From: CAWAWP01 sp963841205
GTDB taxonomy: Bacteria; Chloroflexota; Ktedonobacteria; Ktedonobacterales; JADMIN01
Assembly (NCBI GenBank): GCA_963841205.1
Contig: CAWJCH010000008.1
Coordinates: 1 to 64,000 of the forward strand
Direction: 5' to 3'
DNA length: 64,000 nucleotides
Part shown: piece after piece, positions 45,495 through 54,889 of the stretch
Position numbering within the stretch: the first letter of the stretch is position 1
Layout of the letters: every line of letters begins with the position of its first letter
The notes under the pieces: generated by a model
Databases searched by the model: none
What the model saw: only the letters and a program-made list of their open reading frames with translations
What the model was told of the DNA's origin: nothing
Position numbers and translations under genes: made by a program

Positions 45495-45790
45495 ATGACA
45501 TTGTTCGCCGCACTCCGCAGAAGCCCAATCCGCCCTCCCATCGCCACCTGCTCGTCCGCGCTGGCCTGCCCCGATGGATGCGCCTGGAGACGCCCTGGTA
45601 ACCCGAGCCTGGACGCAAGGCTGCCCTCGCCCGCAAACTCGCTTCTCGCGACTTCGCCGTCCTCGAGCCCCTGCCTCGCGGCGCCTACCAGCTCACCGCG
45701 CTCGGCGAACCCGTTGCCGGTTTCGCGTTCATGCAGAGAGAGCAGCGAGGTGCTGAGGCATGCATGGCCGAGGGGGCTGCACTTGGTTGA
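45495..45790 (+). pseudogene. Remnant of the 112-residue element gene (third element trace)
   Basis: The frame HLLVRAGLPRWMRLETPW-stop-PEPGRKAALARKLASR ... LEPLPRGAYQLTALGEPVAG aligns with the gene at 16436 over about 70 codons. TAA replaces a His codon (tggtaaccc against tggcatccc). No other element genes are found nearby. It indicates a past third copy of the element family in this window. Confidence 0.65.
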
Positions 45791-45962
45791 AGCCAAGCAG
45801 AAATAGTGCTGCGGAACGCGAAGTGTGGCATTGGAAAACGCGTACGGCGAGGAGGTTGGGATGTACGAGGCAGAGCGCTTGAAGGCATCGAAAGAAGGCA
45901 GGTCCCTTTCCACAGGGCACGGCGGAATCAGATGTGGCGTCCGCAGGTCACTTCACCGCCTC

Positions 45963-47525
45963 TTATTTCGCCGGCGCCGCGACATGCTGGGGCATGGTGA
46001 AGTATACGAACACCGCGCTGACTAGGCAGACGGCAGCTACGACCAGAATCGTGTAATGCAGCCCCGTGACATACGCTGCTTGGTAGCCCGCCACCAGCCG
46101 CTGTACAAGTGCGGGTGCGACGTTTGGCGGCGGCGTGTTCTGCAGTATCGCGTTGAGCGCGCTCCTTGCCTGCATGAGCTGGGCATTGGTCAGCCCGGCA
46201 GCCTTGAGTTGGTTGAGAAAGGGCAGACCGCCGTACCGGAGCAGCAATGTGCCAGTGAAGATTGGGCCGATGGCACCGCCGATGCGCCCGACGGCCTCGT
46301 TGACGCCTGCCGCCGCCCCCGAGAGGTCGCGCGCCACCAAGCTCAATATCGTATCGAGCACACAGGTGTTTGCCATGTTGAAGCCAAGGCCGAAAAAGAA
46401 GATCGGCGCTACCAGCCACCAGTAGGAGATCGTCGGCGAGACAAACGAAATGCCTGCGCTCGCCAACGCCATCAGCGCCAGGTTCCCACTGATCAACACA
46501 CGCGCCCCCAGACGTCCCGTCAGCCGCCCTGCGAGGAGGCCGCCGACTAGGATACCCGGCCCGACCGGCGAAATCGCCACGATCATCCGCACCGGCCCGT
46601 AGCGCTCAATCGTCGTGAAGAAATTGCTGAGCTGGAGCAGAACGCCGCCAATCGCCAAGCTGAGCACAACGCCGGCCACGATGGCGGCCGCCAGCGCCCG
46701 CTTATTCGACATTGAGCGACCGAGTGCATCCCCCCGCGTCTGCACCGTCAACACGATCAGCACCAGCGTCGCCACCACCGCGATGCCAAGCCCGACGAAC
46801 AGATAGCGTGCCGCATAGGTGCCCGCCGTTAGCGCGCTGATCGCAAACATGAGTGCAAGCAACACTGCCGCCCAGGCCGCGGTCGCGATCGCCTCAGCCT
46901 GACGCCTTTCGCGCTCTGCACTGCTCTCTGCGACATACCGCCAGACCAGCACGCCTCCGGCTGTGCCGCAGAGAATGGGCAGTACGAATGCAACGCGCCA
47001 CGTCAGGTTCTGTTGAAATAATTGTGTCAACAGTGGACCAACGAGCTGGCCCAGCCCGAAGACCGCGGTATAAATACCTAACGGGCGCGCAAGCTCACGC
47101 GGAGGAAACGTGGTGCGTATCACCGCTATCGCGAGCGAGGCGATCGGCGCGGCGAACAATGCCATCAACGCCCGGCTGACCAGGAATAGCACCGTACCCG
47201 GCGCTGTGGCGGCTAAGATGCCTGCGATCACGAATCCCACGGACCCGATCAATAGGACACGTCGTCGCCCGAAGAGGTCGCCCAAGGCGCCGCCAAAGAG
47301 CACGAATGCCACGAATACCAATTGGGCGACGTTCGTCGTCAATTGCACCGCGAGCGACGCGATGCCGAAGACATCTGGCGCGATCGGCGTGAGCAGGGTT
47401 GCGAGCGTCGGCGATGTACCAAGCGCCACCGCGAGGAGGCAACTAGCGCTGACGACGCGCCAGCGATTCGAAGATGCGGGCGTCGCTGCGTATCTCCCTG
47501 GAATTGCCGCGGAGCCTGCCGCCAT
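45963..47525 (-). CDS. MFS multidrug-type exporter, DHA2-like (14 helices)
   Basis: A 520-residue protein. Motif A is GDLFGRRRVLLIG after helix 2. The motif C-like region is IYTAVFGLGQLVGPLLT. The length and the late helices (TGLHYTILVVAAVCLVSAVFVYF) fit the 14-helix DHA2 drug/H+ antiporter group. The start ATG is 8 bases after AGAAGGA. No regulator stands next to it, and the substrate is unknown. It is convergent with the remnant region downstream. Confidence 0.85.
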   Translation of the reverse strand: MAAGSAAIPGRYAATPASSNRWRVVSASCLLAVALGTSPTLATLLTPIAPDVFGIASLAVQLTTNVAQLVFVAFVLFGGALGDLFGRRRVLLIGSVGFVIAGILAATAPGTVLFLVSRALMALFAAPIASLAIAVIRTTFPPRELARPLGIYTAVFGLGQLVGPLLTQLFQQNLTWRVAFVLPILCGTAGGVLVWRYVAESSAERERRQAEAIATAAWAAVLLALMFAISALTAGTYAARYLFVGLGIAVVATLVLIVLTVQTRGDALGRSMSNKRALAAAIVAGVVLSLAIGGVLLQLSNFFTTIERYGPVRMIVAISPVGPGILVGGLLAGRLTGRLGARVLISGNLALMALASAGISFVSPTISYWWLVAPIFFFGLGFNMANTCVLDTILSLVARDLSGAAAGVNEAVGRIGGAIGPIFTGTLLLRYGGLPFLNQLKAAGLTNAQLMQARSALNAILQNTPPPNVAPALVQRLVAGYQAAYVTGLHYTILVVAAVCLVSAVFVYFTMPQHVAAPAK

Positions 47526-47650
47526 ACGTCCGTTCCTTCTCGCTTCGCGGTCTCTGCGACGTGCGGCTGCATCTCGTCCACTTCGTGTGGACCGATCCCC
47601 TGTCCTGGACGGACTCTTACCTAGCCGAACTCTTCGTTGAACTCCATCCC

Positions 47651-48259
47651 TTATGCGACCGCCGAGGTGCCGACATCCTTCACGATAAACGCCTTCACGA
47701 TGTCACTGATGCCATGGAAAATTGCCCAGATGCCAGCGAAGACCAAGAGTGCATACACCTGCGTGGTGAAAAACTGGCCAGCGGCCCAGAATCCGAGGAT
47801 GAGCATCGCGATTCCGGAAATGAGGCCGAGCCACCACACAGGGTTCGCGGCCATCGTGGCGAACGCCTCAATGACCCAGAAGACGCCGACCAACGCGAAT
47901 AGGAAACCGAGGACATCGGCCACAGCAAGAACCGTCCCCACCGGGTTGAACAGGGCGTAGATGCCTCCAATGATGAAGAGTATTCCCAACGTGATGCCGA
48001 GCCACCTCCAGCCGCCCGAAACCGCTGTTACGGCGAACTCCTGTATTCCTGCCACCAGGAACATAACGCCGATGATGATGCCGACAAGGGAGAGTGAGCC
48101 CTGTCGGAACTGCAAGATGACGATCGCAGCCAGTATCCATACGACGCCGGAGACGAGCCAGGCCCACCACCACTTGGAAATGTCGGCGGCTACCTGGTGC
48201 GCCTCGGCTTGCTGCAGGTCCGGAGGTGTCCCCTGCACACGATTCATTGGAGCGTCCAT
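47651..48259 (-). CDS. HdeD/DUF308 family membrane protein
   Basis: A 202-residue protein with six helices and the DUF308 repeat pattern: WWWAWLVSGVVWILAAIVIL, LVGIIIGVMFLVAGIQEF, RWLGITLGILFIIGGIYALF, LFALVGVFWVIEAF, and so on. Two internal repeats of three helices are visible. Members are implicated in acid or envelope stress; the exact role is unknown. The start ATG is at 48259 (MDAPMNR) after CGAGGATAGCC. Confidence 0.85.
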   Translation of the reverse strand: MDAPMNRVQGTPPDLQQAEAHQVAADISKWWWAWLVSGVVWILAAIVILQFRQGSLSLVGIIIGVMFLVAGIQEFAVTAVSGGWRWLGITLGILFIIGGIYALFNPVGTVLAVADVLGFLFALVGVFWVIEAFATMAANPVWWLGLISGIAMLILGFWAAGQFFTTQVYALLVFAGIWAIFHGISDIVKAFIVKDVGTSAVA

Positions 48260-48889
48260 GGCTATCCTCGTTTCACGGCCCACTAATTAGCCCACAGTAA
48301 ACTAAACCGCCCCGAGCAGCCTGTGGAGCGCCTTGAGTCACCTTGCGGTGATTGGGAACTGCAAAGGCGATGGGTGTTGAGATCGGTAGGCTTTGAACAG
48401 CGTAGACCAAACGGGTCCAGTGCGCTCCATGCCCCAGACGCAACCGAAGGGTCAGGATCCCTTGCACCTTGTAGCTAGGCTTTCGCCACTCCCTGGGGAG
48501 AGGGTGGATGGAATTCGGTTCCACCAGGATGTCGCACGAGCGTGGTGCAAAGCCCCGCTAAACTAAGGCTGATTTGGTCGAACCTCTCTTGGCATGCCAT
48601 CATCATCTCCACCTCTCTGCGCGCTTGCACCGTAGAGCTCTGAGCCGACCGTCGGCGACGGTCCCTTCGTGCAACGCCGCAGACGACGCTGCTAGGAGCA
48701 GCGAGCGGCATCTGGAACCTCACACGTAGCTCGCCCAACGACCGATAGACACCGCCTTGCTTCAAGCGCAGCAACCCGACGTGTCGCGGAGCTCGTTCCG
48801 CGAGGCACTGCCGCCTGCATGATATTCGTGCAGGCGCCTCGACGATCTCCTCACACGGCTCGCGGTCAGCTCGCCCATATCGGAGCTTG

Positions 48890-49336
48890 GACATTCTCGT
48901 GACCGCCAAGGTATCTGCTGGATCGGCATGAGCGCCGACGGACGCTATATCTACGTCTCGGATAACACAAACGAGCAGTTGCTCGTGGTCGACGCAATCA
49001 CAAAGGCCTTGGTGGGAAAGCTCGCGATCGGCTCGAAACCCGCGCTCATGGTACGCTCACCTGACGGCAATACCCCCTACGTTAGCAACGGTGGATCGCA
49101 CCATATCAGCGTGCTCGACCTCAAGGACCCGTCGCACCCGACCGTCCGTGCCACCGTCCTCGTCCTCGGCTATCCGCACGGCATCGACGTCATGCCGGAC
49201 GGGAAATACCTCGTCGTGGCCGGCGCCACCGGCAACGCCGTCTCTGTGGTTGATGCCAACTCGCTCCAGCTCCTCACCACCATCTACGGCGAGCAGGATC
49301 CGAACGACATTCTCGTTACTGCCTAACGTATCTGCT
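48890..49336 (+). repeat. Direct repeat pair (about 31 bp) flanking the propeller fragment
   Basis: GACATTCTCGT followed by ...GTATCTGCTG occurs at 48890-48920 and again at 49306-49336, with only a few differences between. The first half encodes DILVTA in both places. It indicates a duplication or recombination that left the fragment at 48928. The interval 48260-48889 has no supportable gene. Confidence 0.6.
48928..49326 (+). pseudogene. YVTN/YncE-type beta-propeller fragment
   Basis: A 132-codon frame: SADGRYIYVSDNTNEQLLVVD, IGSKPALMVRSPDGNTPYVSN, LGYPHGIDVMPDGKYLVVAGA, then NAVSVVDANSLQLLTTI. These are about three blades of a seven-bladed YVTN propeller. No signal peptide, no ribosome site and direct repeats at both sides suggest that the 5' portion was lost. 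The 3' end (NDILVTA) appears natural. Confidence 0.65.
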
Positions 49337-49484
49337 GTCATGCGGCGTAAGAGTACCGACTCAACCGGCGGATTGATCCCGATAGACAGCCCTCCGAGCC
49401 GCGCCCTAGACTCTGCCTCAGATGCGCAAAATGGCCGCGTCAGCAGATGAGTCGTGCTAAGATTCTTCAGGAGGGTCGGAATCC

Positions 49485-50042
49485 ATGCGTCATACAAGCC
49501 GTCCGCGGAAAACGGCCGCTACGGGCATTGCAATTTTCGTGGCGCTCTTCATCGCGGCGCTCGGCACCATGACGGCAGAGGCGCGCCCCTTCCACGCAGC
49601 CTATAAGTCGTCGAACCCTGCCGCTAACTCGGTGCTCAAGGCGGCGCCGACGGTGGTCTCCATCACCTTCGTGCAGAAGCTCGATCCGCAAGGGCTGAAC
49701 ATCACCGTCTACGGTAATAAGGGCGAGGTCGTTACCACCGGCACGGCGCAAATCTCGGCGACAGATCCGTATACGGCAACAGTGAACATGAAGGGCGACG
49801 ACTCCGACATCTATCGCGTGGACTGGAATAACGTCTCCGCCGAGGATGGCGACCCGACGCTCGGCGCCTTCGTCTTCGCCGTCGATCCCAGCGGCCAAAG
49901 TGACAAGGTCACACCGGCCACCACCACAACCGTCACCACGTCCACTGGTGTATCCACCTTAGCAGCGATACTCATCGGCATCGCCGGTCTCGTCGTCGGC
50001 GCCGCCGGCACGTATTATGGGCTTCGCTCGCGCAGAGGCTGA
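49485..50042 (+). CDS. CopC-domain copper-binding membrane-anchored protein
   Basis: A 185-residue protein. The signal peptide (GIAIFVALFIAALGTMTAEA) is followed by a CopC-type beta-sandwich beginning FHAAYKSSNPAANSVL, close to the family's HAxLxxSxPAxG start, where His ligates Cu(II). A C-terminal helix (AAILIGIAGLVVGAAGTYYG) anchors it. The ribosome site CAGGAGG is strong. The next gene, 34 bp downstream, encodes a CopC-CopD fusion, so the pair probably handles copper uptake or resistance. Confidence 0.82.
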   Translation: MRHTSRPRKTAATGIAIFVALFIAALGTMTAEARPFHAAYKSSNPAANSVLKAAPTVVSITFVQKLDPQGLNITVYGNKGEVVTTGTAQISATDPYTATVNMKGDDSDIYRVDWNNVSAEDGDPTLGAFVFAVDPSGQSDKVTPATTTTVTTSTGVSTLAAILIGIAGLVVGAAGTYYGLRSRRG

Positions 50043-50075
50043 GCACATAGACTCACGTCACGGAGGCAATTGACG

Positions 50076-52058
50076 ATGCGCGCAACTCATCGGTTGCTCT
50101 ACAAGGTAGCGTTCGCCCTGTTGGGTGTGGCTCTGCTGCTGGCAGCGTGGCCGATGGGAAGCGCGCAGGCGCAAGGGCATATCGTCGCGTCGACGGCGCA
50201 TGCTCTTCCGATCAAGTATGTCCCGGCCCAGAACGCTGCGCTCCAGACTCCGCCAACCGAGGTGCAGATCACCTTCAGTGAGCACTTGAACCCAGACATC
50301 TCGACGATCGAAGTCGTCAACCCCTCCAACCAGCGGGTGGATGACCGCGATAGCCGCGTCAGTGACGATGCGCTCACCATGACCGTCTCGTTGCCGCTGC
50401 TCCCCGCCGGCACCTACATCGTCTTCTGGCGCACTCACTCGGCGGACGATGGTCATGTCGCGGCGGGCTCGTACATCTTCCACATCAAGCGCGCCGACGG
50501 CACCGTCCCGCCGCTCTCCGGTCCGCTACCGACAGGCTCGAGCATCGGCGGCGCGGGCGTCGCCACCTTCGGCAGCCTCGACGGCCCCAACCTCTTGCAG
50601 GCACTGGCGCGCTGGGTGGCGCTGCTCGCGTTGACCTTCGTGCTAGGGCTGCTCTTCTGGCTCTACGTCGTCCAGCCGCGCCAACCGCGCCTTCAAGAGT
50701 GGCTTACCTCGGAGTTCTCCTCCCGCATGCGGCGCGGCATCCAGCTCGCTCTCGGAGTGATCGTCGTCGCCACGATCGCGGAGGTGATCGGGCAGGCATG
50801 GCTGCTCGATGGGTCCCTGCGCGGCGTCGTCTCCGTGCCGCTCCTGAAGGACATCGTGTTCCAGAGCCGCTACGGGCGCGCCATCCTCGTGCGCGTGCTG
50901 CTCGCGCTGCTCGGCCTCGTCGTGCTCGCCGCGCGGAGGCGTCCCCTCGCCGACAAAATGCAGCAAGTGGTGGTCATCGGCGCATTCAGCCTGGGGTTGG
51001 CCATCGCTTTCGAGTATTCGGGGCACGGCGGCGCCGCGAGCCAGTGGTGGGCGCCGATCATCGATCTGCTGCACCTGCTGGCAAATAGCGTGTGGCTCGG
51101 CGGACTCTTTGTCCTCGCACTCGTCATCATCCCGCTGCTGCGCCACCGCGAAGACGGCGACCGTGCGGCGTATCTCGCCCGTAGCGTTCCCGCCTTCAGC
51201 GTGCCCGCGTTGATCGCCGTTGCCTTCGTCACCGTCACGGGGCCGCTCAACGCCACCGTGCGCATGACCAGCGTGCAGCAGCTCTGGACCACGCCCTATG
51301 GCATCTTGCTGCTCGTCAAGTCGCTGCTTTTCATCGGCATGGTCGCCATCAGCTATAATCACGCCTTCCGCTTCCGCCCCGCCCTCGCGGGCGCCACTGG
51401 CATAGACGATCCCGCGCCGACCACGTGGCTTCGCGGCGTCCCGGTCGTCGGCGCCCTCGTGACGCGCGCGCTCCCCTTCGTGCAGATGCCGAATAATGGA
51501 CCCGGCGGGCTGGCCGCGGTCATCCCAACCGGCGGCACCGTCGCGGTTCCGCGCAGCAGCGGCAAAAGCGGCGCTGGCCGGTCAGCCGATCGCATCATGT
51601 GGTGGATGAGCGTCGAGGCGGCGATCGGCGTCGGCGTGCTGCTCTGCGCCGCGTTGTTGGCCCCGCTCGCCGGCACCCTCACGCCAAACGTCTCGTCCTC
51701 GAACTCGGGCTTCGGCGCGACTGGTGGCGATCAAACGTTCACGCAGAAGGCCGACGACCTCACCGTGACGCTCACCGCCAGCCCCGGCAAATTCGGCACC
51801 AACACCTTCACCGTGGTCGTCAAGAATCCCGACGGATCCTTCGCCAGCAATGGCACCGTCTTCCTGGAGTCCGTCATGGTCGAGATGGATATGGGCACCA
51901 ACGAGATCGACCTGACTGCGACGAGCGCGCCCGGCACCTACTCCGGACAGGGCGTGCTGGCGATGGCCGGCCACTGGCACCTCGAGGCGGTGATTCGCAC
52001 GCTGCAAGACCCCGGCCACCTACATCGGACGACCTTCACCGTCAGCGCGAGTTACTGA
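50076..52058 (+). CDS. CopC-CopD fusion with C-terminal YtkA-like domain
   Basis: A 660-residue protein. After the signal peptide (KVAFALLGVALLLAAW) the CopC domain runs through HALPIKYVPAQNAALQ ... FSEHLNP ... WRTHSADDGHVAAGSYIF. Then come eight CopD helices (ALARWVALLALTFVLGLLFW onward, with HGGAASQWWAPIIDLLHLLANSVWLGG, in parts WAPIIDLLHLLANS and VWLGGLFVLAL). The end (about residues 560-660) is a YtkA/FixH-like beta domain with VMVEMDMG and GHWHLEAVI. It imports or senses copper at the membrane. The ATG at 50076 is chosen 9 bases after GGAGG; a TTG at 50070 is possible. Confidence 0.87.
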   Translation: MRATHRLLYKVAFALLGVALLLAAWPMGSAQAQGHIVASTAHALPIKYVPAQNAALQTPPTEVQITFSEHLNPDISTIEVVNPSNQRVDDRDSRVSDDALTMTVSLPLLPAGTYIVFWRTHSADDGHVAAGSYIFHIKRADGTVPPLSGPLPTGSSIGGAGVATFGSLDGPNLLQALARWVALLALTFVLGLLFWLYVVQPRQPRLQEWLTSEFSSRMRRGIQLALGVIVVATIAEVIGQAWLLDGSLRGVVSVPLLKDIVFQSRYGRAILVRVLLALLGLVVLAARRRPLADKMQQVVVIGAFSLGLAIAFEYSGHGGAASQWWAPIIDLLHLLANSVWLGGLFVLALVIIPLLRHREDGDRAAYLARSVPAFSVPALIAVAFVTVTGPLNATVRMTSVQQLWTTPYGILLLVKSLLFIGMVAISYNHAFRFRPALAGATGIDDPAPTTWLRGVPVVGALVTRALPFVQMPNNGPGGLAAVIPTGGTVAVPRSSGKSGAGRSADRIMWWMSVEAAIGVGVLLCAALLAPLAGTLTPNVSSSNSGFGATGGDQTFTQKADDLTVTLTASPGKFGTNTFTVVVKNPDGSFASNGTVFLESVMVEMDMGTNEIDLTATSAPGTYSGQGVLAMAGHWHLEAVIRTLQDPGHLHRTTFTVSASY

Positions 52059-52064
52059 CGATCC

Positions 52065-53324
52065 TCAGCGGGTTACCTGTACCCGAATGGCTGCGGCGCT
52101 GCGCTGGAGCATCAACCACAGCGCGATCATCGCAACGGCCAGCACGGAGACGAACGGCAGCAGCGCCCATAAACCGAAGCGCTGGGCCAGGTTGCCAGCG
52201 ATCCAGGGGAAGGCCGCGCCGCCCATACTGCCCACACTCGCCAGAAAGCCGATCGCCGTCGGCTGCAATCGCGGGGGCAGCACGCGCCCGAACACGGCGA
52301 TGGTGCTGGGGAAGATCGGTCCCAGGCTGAATCCGGCGAGCCAGAGTGCCGACGCGTCCACGATGCCATTCGGCGCTGGCCAGAAGAGCAGAGTCGACGC
52401 CAGCACCCCGACGAGGCACCAGAGGATCAAGCGCGGTGCGCCGATGCGCTCGGCGATGTGGCCGATGACCAATCGGCCAACGGTCAAGCCCAGCCAATAA
52501 CCGCTGACCATCCATCCCGCCAGCAGCGGACTCTGCCCGCGACTCTCCGTCAATAGGCTATAGCTCCACGAGCCGAGGCTCACCTCGGCGCCAACATAGA
52601 GGAACAGGAAAAGCGAGCCGACCCACACGAATCGCATCCGCAGCGTCGTCCGCAAGAGACCCGGCTGCGCCTCAATCGTCGCCGAGCTCGCATCCTTCGT
52701 TCGTGCGCCCTGGCCGTCGAAGACGCGGGCGAAGCCGGCCACCGCCAGCGCGCCGCCGGTCAACCAGACGAGGTACGTGACGTTCCAACCCCACGAACGG
52801 GCCAGAATTGCCGAGGCGATCAGTGGGCCGAGCAAGGCGCCCGTGCCGTAGAAGGCGTGCAGGTAGTTCAGCAGCGCACTGTTTCGCGGCAGCCCAGCGA
52901 CGTAGGCGTTGAACCCTGCATCGAGGAGCGCCTCGCCGAAGCCGATGACAAAGAGCGCGGGCAGAAGCGCGGGGAAGGGCGGCGTCAGCGCCACGATGCC
53001 CGCACCGGCAACGAATATCCCCGCGCCCACCATCAGGTACGTCCGTCGGCCCAGCTGTTCCAGCAACATCCCGCTATTGAACGCTGCCAGCAGGAAGCCC
53101 AGCGTGGTCGCGGGGAAAAGGAGCGCGGCAGTGGCTTTGTCGATGCCGTAGTGCGCGATGATGCTCGGTAGCAGCACGCCTAGCGCCGCGTCGTTCGCAC
53201 CGATCAATATGAAGGAAGAAAATGCCAAACCAAGCCGGCGGCGTTGCTCGGCAGGCATCGGCTGGGCGCTGGAATGCGCCATCGGCGTCGCTGCCACGAT
53301 AGCCCCGCTTTCACCAATACACAC
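52065..53324 (-). CDS. MFS transporter, FucP/NarK-style (12 helices)
   Basis: A 419-residue protein. It shows typical MFS features: FSSFILIGANDAALGVLLPS in helix 1, motif A-like LEQLGRRTYLMVG, AFYGTGALLGPLIAS, and a second-half IGHIAERIGAPRLILW. A sugar or small-molecule carrier is likely; the substrate is unknown. The start is uncertain: GTG 53324 (used here), a GTG at 53296 or ATG 53282 are all plausible, with weak ribosome sites. It is convergent with the copper pair, with only a 6-bp gap. Confidence 0.82.
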   Translation of the reverse strand: MCIGESGAIVAATPMAHSSAQPMPAEQRRRLGLAFSSFILIGANDAALGVLLPSIIAHYGIDKATAALLFPATTLGFLLAAFNSGMLLEQLGRRTYLMVGAGIFVAGAGIVALTPPFPALLPALFVIGFGEALLDAGFNAYVAGLPRNSALLNYLHAFYGTGALLGPLIASAILARSWGWNVTYLVWLTGGALAVAGFARVFDGQGARTKDASSATIEAQPGLLRTTLRMRFVWVGSLFLFLYVGAEVSLGSWSYSLLTESRGQSPLLAGWMVSGYWLGLTVGRLVIGHIAERIGAPRLILWCLVGVLASTLLFWPAPNGIVDASALWLAGFSLGPIFPSTIAVFGRVLPPRLQPTAIGFLASVGSMGGAAFPWIAGNLAQRFGLWALLPFVSVLAVAMIALWLMLQRSAAAIRVQVTR

Positions 53325-53771
53325 GCATACCTAGACTGCACGCCACCCATCTAGCGAGTGGGCACGCTCTGCTGCGCACTCGGCGCGACGTTGCTTGACT
53401 GCACCTGCGTCCTCGTCTCCACCGCATACTGCACGCCGGCGGAGGCGAAGAGATCGAAGAAATAGCGCCAAGCGAGTGCCCTCCACAGCGGACTTTCCCA
53501 CGCCACGCTCAACATGTAGACGCCCTTAGAGGTAGGATGGCGGGTGAGAAATGAGTTTGCGCAGTGGCGCGAGGAGGCTATATATGCCTCCAGCCGTACC
53601 ATTGCCCTCCTCGCCTCGGCGCTTTCATCGACGGTCAGCGTTGCATTTTCGACATACAACACGATTGCGAACCTTCGCTTTCCGATTACTGCTCTCTCAG
53701 CGGTGAGAACACTCGGCGGCGGCGGCGTCGCGAACGTGTGCGATGTTGCACTATCAGGAAGATACGTGCAT

Positions 53772-53831
53772 ATTCGTGCAAAGTCAAGGGTGCTGCGTGC
53801 ATCTACTTGTTAAATTCGTGTAGAATCAAGG
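53772..53831 (+). promoter_or_regulatory. Paired direct repeats upstream of deoR-type gene, candidate operators
   Basis: ATTCGTGCAAAGTCAAGG (53772-53789) and ATTCGTGTAGAATCAAGG (53814-53831) differ at 3 of 18 positions. Their starts are 42 bp apart, about four helical turns, which suits binding of one regulator on the same face. They lie 33 bp before the regulator start, and the second overlaps a possible -10 (TAGAAT). Autoregulation is inferred. The rest of 53325-53771 shows no gene. Confidence 0.6.
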
Positions 53832-53863
53832 ATATCCATGCATCCACGCGGCGGAGGGTGGCG

Positions 53864-54619
53864 ATGCTCACGGCAGAGCGACGGAATTATATCTTGGGCA
53901 TCTTGCGGCGTGACGGCAAAGTGGTCGCACGAACATTGAGCGATGAGTTGGGAACCTCAGAGGATACCATCCGGCGCGACCTGCGCGAGCTGGCCTCCGA
54001 GGGTGTCTTGCAGCGCGTCCACGGCGGCGCTCTGCCCGCCTCCCCGGCAATAGCGAGTTTCTCGGCACGGCGCGAACAGGCATCGTCGGCCAAGCGGGCA
54101 ATCGCGCAAGCGGCGGCCCGGCTTGTGCGCCCAGGCCAGGTTGTGCTCCTCGACGGCGGCACCACCAATTTGCAGGTTGCCGAGCTACTGCCCAGCGACC
54201 TCGAGGCGACCATCATCACCAACAGTCCGCCGCTCGCCGCCGCGCTCGCCGATCATCCGCGCGTCGAGGTTATCGTCCTCGGTGGCCGACTGGACAAACA
54301 CTCCGTCGTAACGCTCGGCGAGGCCACCCTGGACGCCCTGGGGATGGTGCGCCCAGATCTCTATCTGCTCGGCGTCTGCAGCCTGCACCCCGAGGTGGGG
54401 ATCAGCGCCGTCAACCTCGAGGAGGCCTATCTCAAGCGCGCGATGATGGCGTGCTCCGCCGAAACGGTCGCCCTCGCCTCCCCCGAGAAGCTCAATACCG
54501 CGGCGCCCTATATCGTCGGGCCGATCACCGAGCTGAGCGAGATGCTCACCGATCGCGACGTTCCCGACGACGTGTTGGAACCCTACCGCGCGCTCGGCCT
54601 CACCGTCACGCGCGCCTAG
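53864..54619 (+). CDS. DeoR-family transcriptional regulator
   Basis: A 251-residue protein. The N-terminal HTH has RRNYILGILRRDGKVVARTL, SEDTIRRDLRELASEGVLQRVHGG, the DeoR signature. The C-terminal sensor domain has VVLLDGGTTNLQVAELL, TIITNSPPLAAALA, and the conserved LGGRLDKHSVVTLG. DeoR proteins bind phosphorylated sugars. No sugar operon is adjacent, so the regulon is unknown; the divergent MFS gene across 540 bp is one candidate. The ATG at 53864 follows GCGGAGGG. Confidence 0.88.
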   Translation: MLTAERRNYILGILRRDGKVVARTLSDELGTSEDTIRRDLRELASEGVLQRVHGGALPASPAIASFSARREQASSAKRAIAQAAARLVRPGQVVLLDGGTTNLQVAELLPSDLEATIITNSPPLAAALADHPRVEVIVLGGRLDKHSVVTLGEATLDALGMVRPDLYLLGVCSLHPEVGISAVNLEEAYLKRAMMACSAETVALASPEKLNTAAPYIVGPITELSEMLTDRDVPDDVLEPYRALGLTVTRA

Positions 54620-54626
54620 CAAAATC

Positions 54627-54670
54627 CTGGCTTTCATCCCCCTGCCTCAAGGCAGGGGGATGAAAGCCAG
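54627..54670. repeat. Perfect 20-bp stem hairpin
   Basis: CTGGCTTTCATCCCCCTGCC (54627-54646), loop TCAA, and its exact complement GGCAGGGGGATGAAAGCCAG (54651-54670). It begins eight bases after the deoR stop. No T-run follows, so it may not be a classical terminator. The sequence resembles hairpins at IS200/IS605 ends, several of which are nearby. Confidence 0.9.
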
Positions 54671-54754
54671 TCCGGTCCAATGGCCGTTGCTCTACCCGTT
54701 CGGTAGAAGAGTGCCCTGTTCGGCCGAGCAACGTGGCCTCTTCGGACGCCACCC

Positions 54755-54868
54755 CGTACCATCGGGCCGGGCAGGCCCGTCAGGCGCTAACGCAGTGGGG
54801 TACCCCATGGGGTACCACATACGTAGCCTGAGCATCCCCGGCGTTTACGCCTGGGGAGTGTCAACGAT
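54755..54868 (+). mobile_element. Solo IS200/IS605 right end (tnpB 3'/reRNA-like)
   Basis: The segment ATCGGGCCGGGCAGGCCC (about 54762) and GAGCATCC ... GGAGTGTCAAC (to 54868) match the last 100 bp of the tnpB locus at 57380-57475. It includes an 18-bp perfect palindrome GGTACCCCATGGGGTACC (54799-54816) and a terminal hairpin CCCCGGCG-ttta-CGCC-TGGGG. No coding frame remains. In TnpB systems this 3' region encodes the guide RNA scaffold, so a stand-alone guide gene or a deleted element are both possible. Confidence 0.55.
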
Positions 54869-54889
54869 ACTTCTAAGGTAGCGCGGGCG

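Noticed and set aside
48475..48909. 144-codon minus-strand frame
   Set aside because: Basic, low-complexity translation without a family, signal or ribosome site.
50643..51362. 239-codon minus-strand frame over copD
   Set aside because: Antisense shadow of a confirmed membrane protein.
53351..53662. 103-codon minus-strand frame upstream of deoR
   Set aside because: No family or ribosome site; it overlaps the regulatory region, and support is too weak to list.
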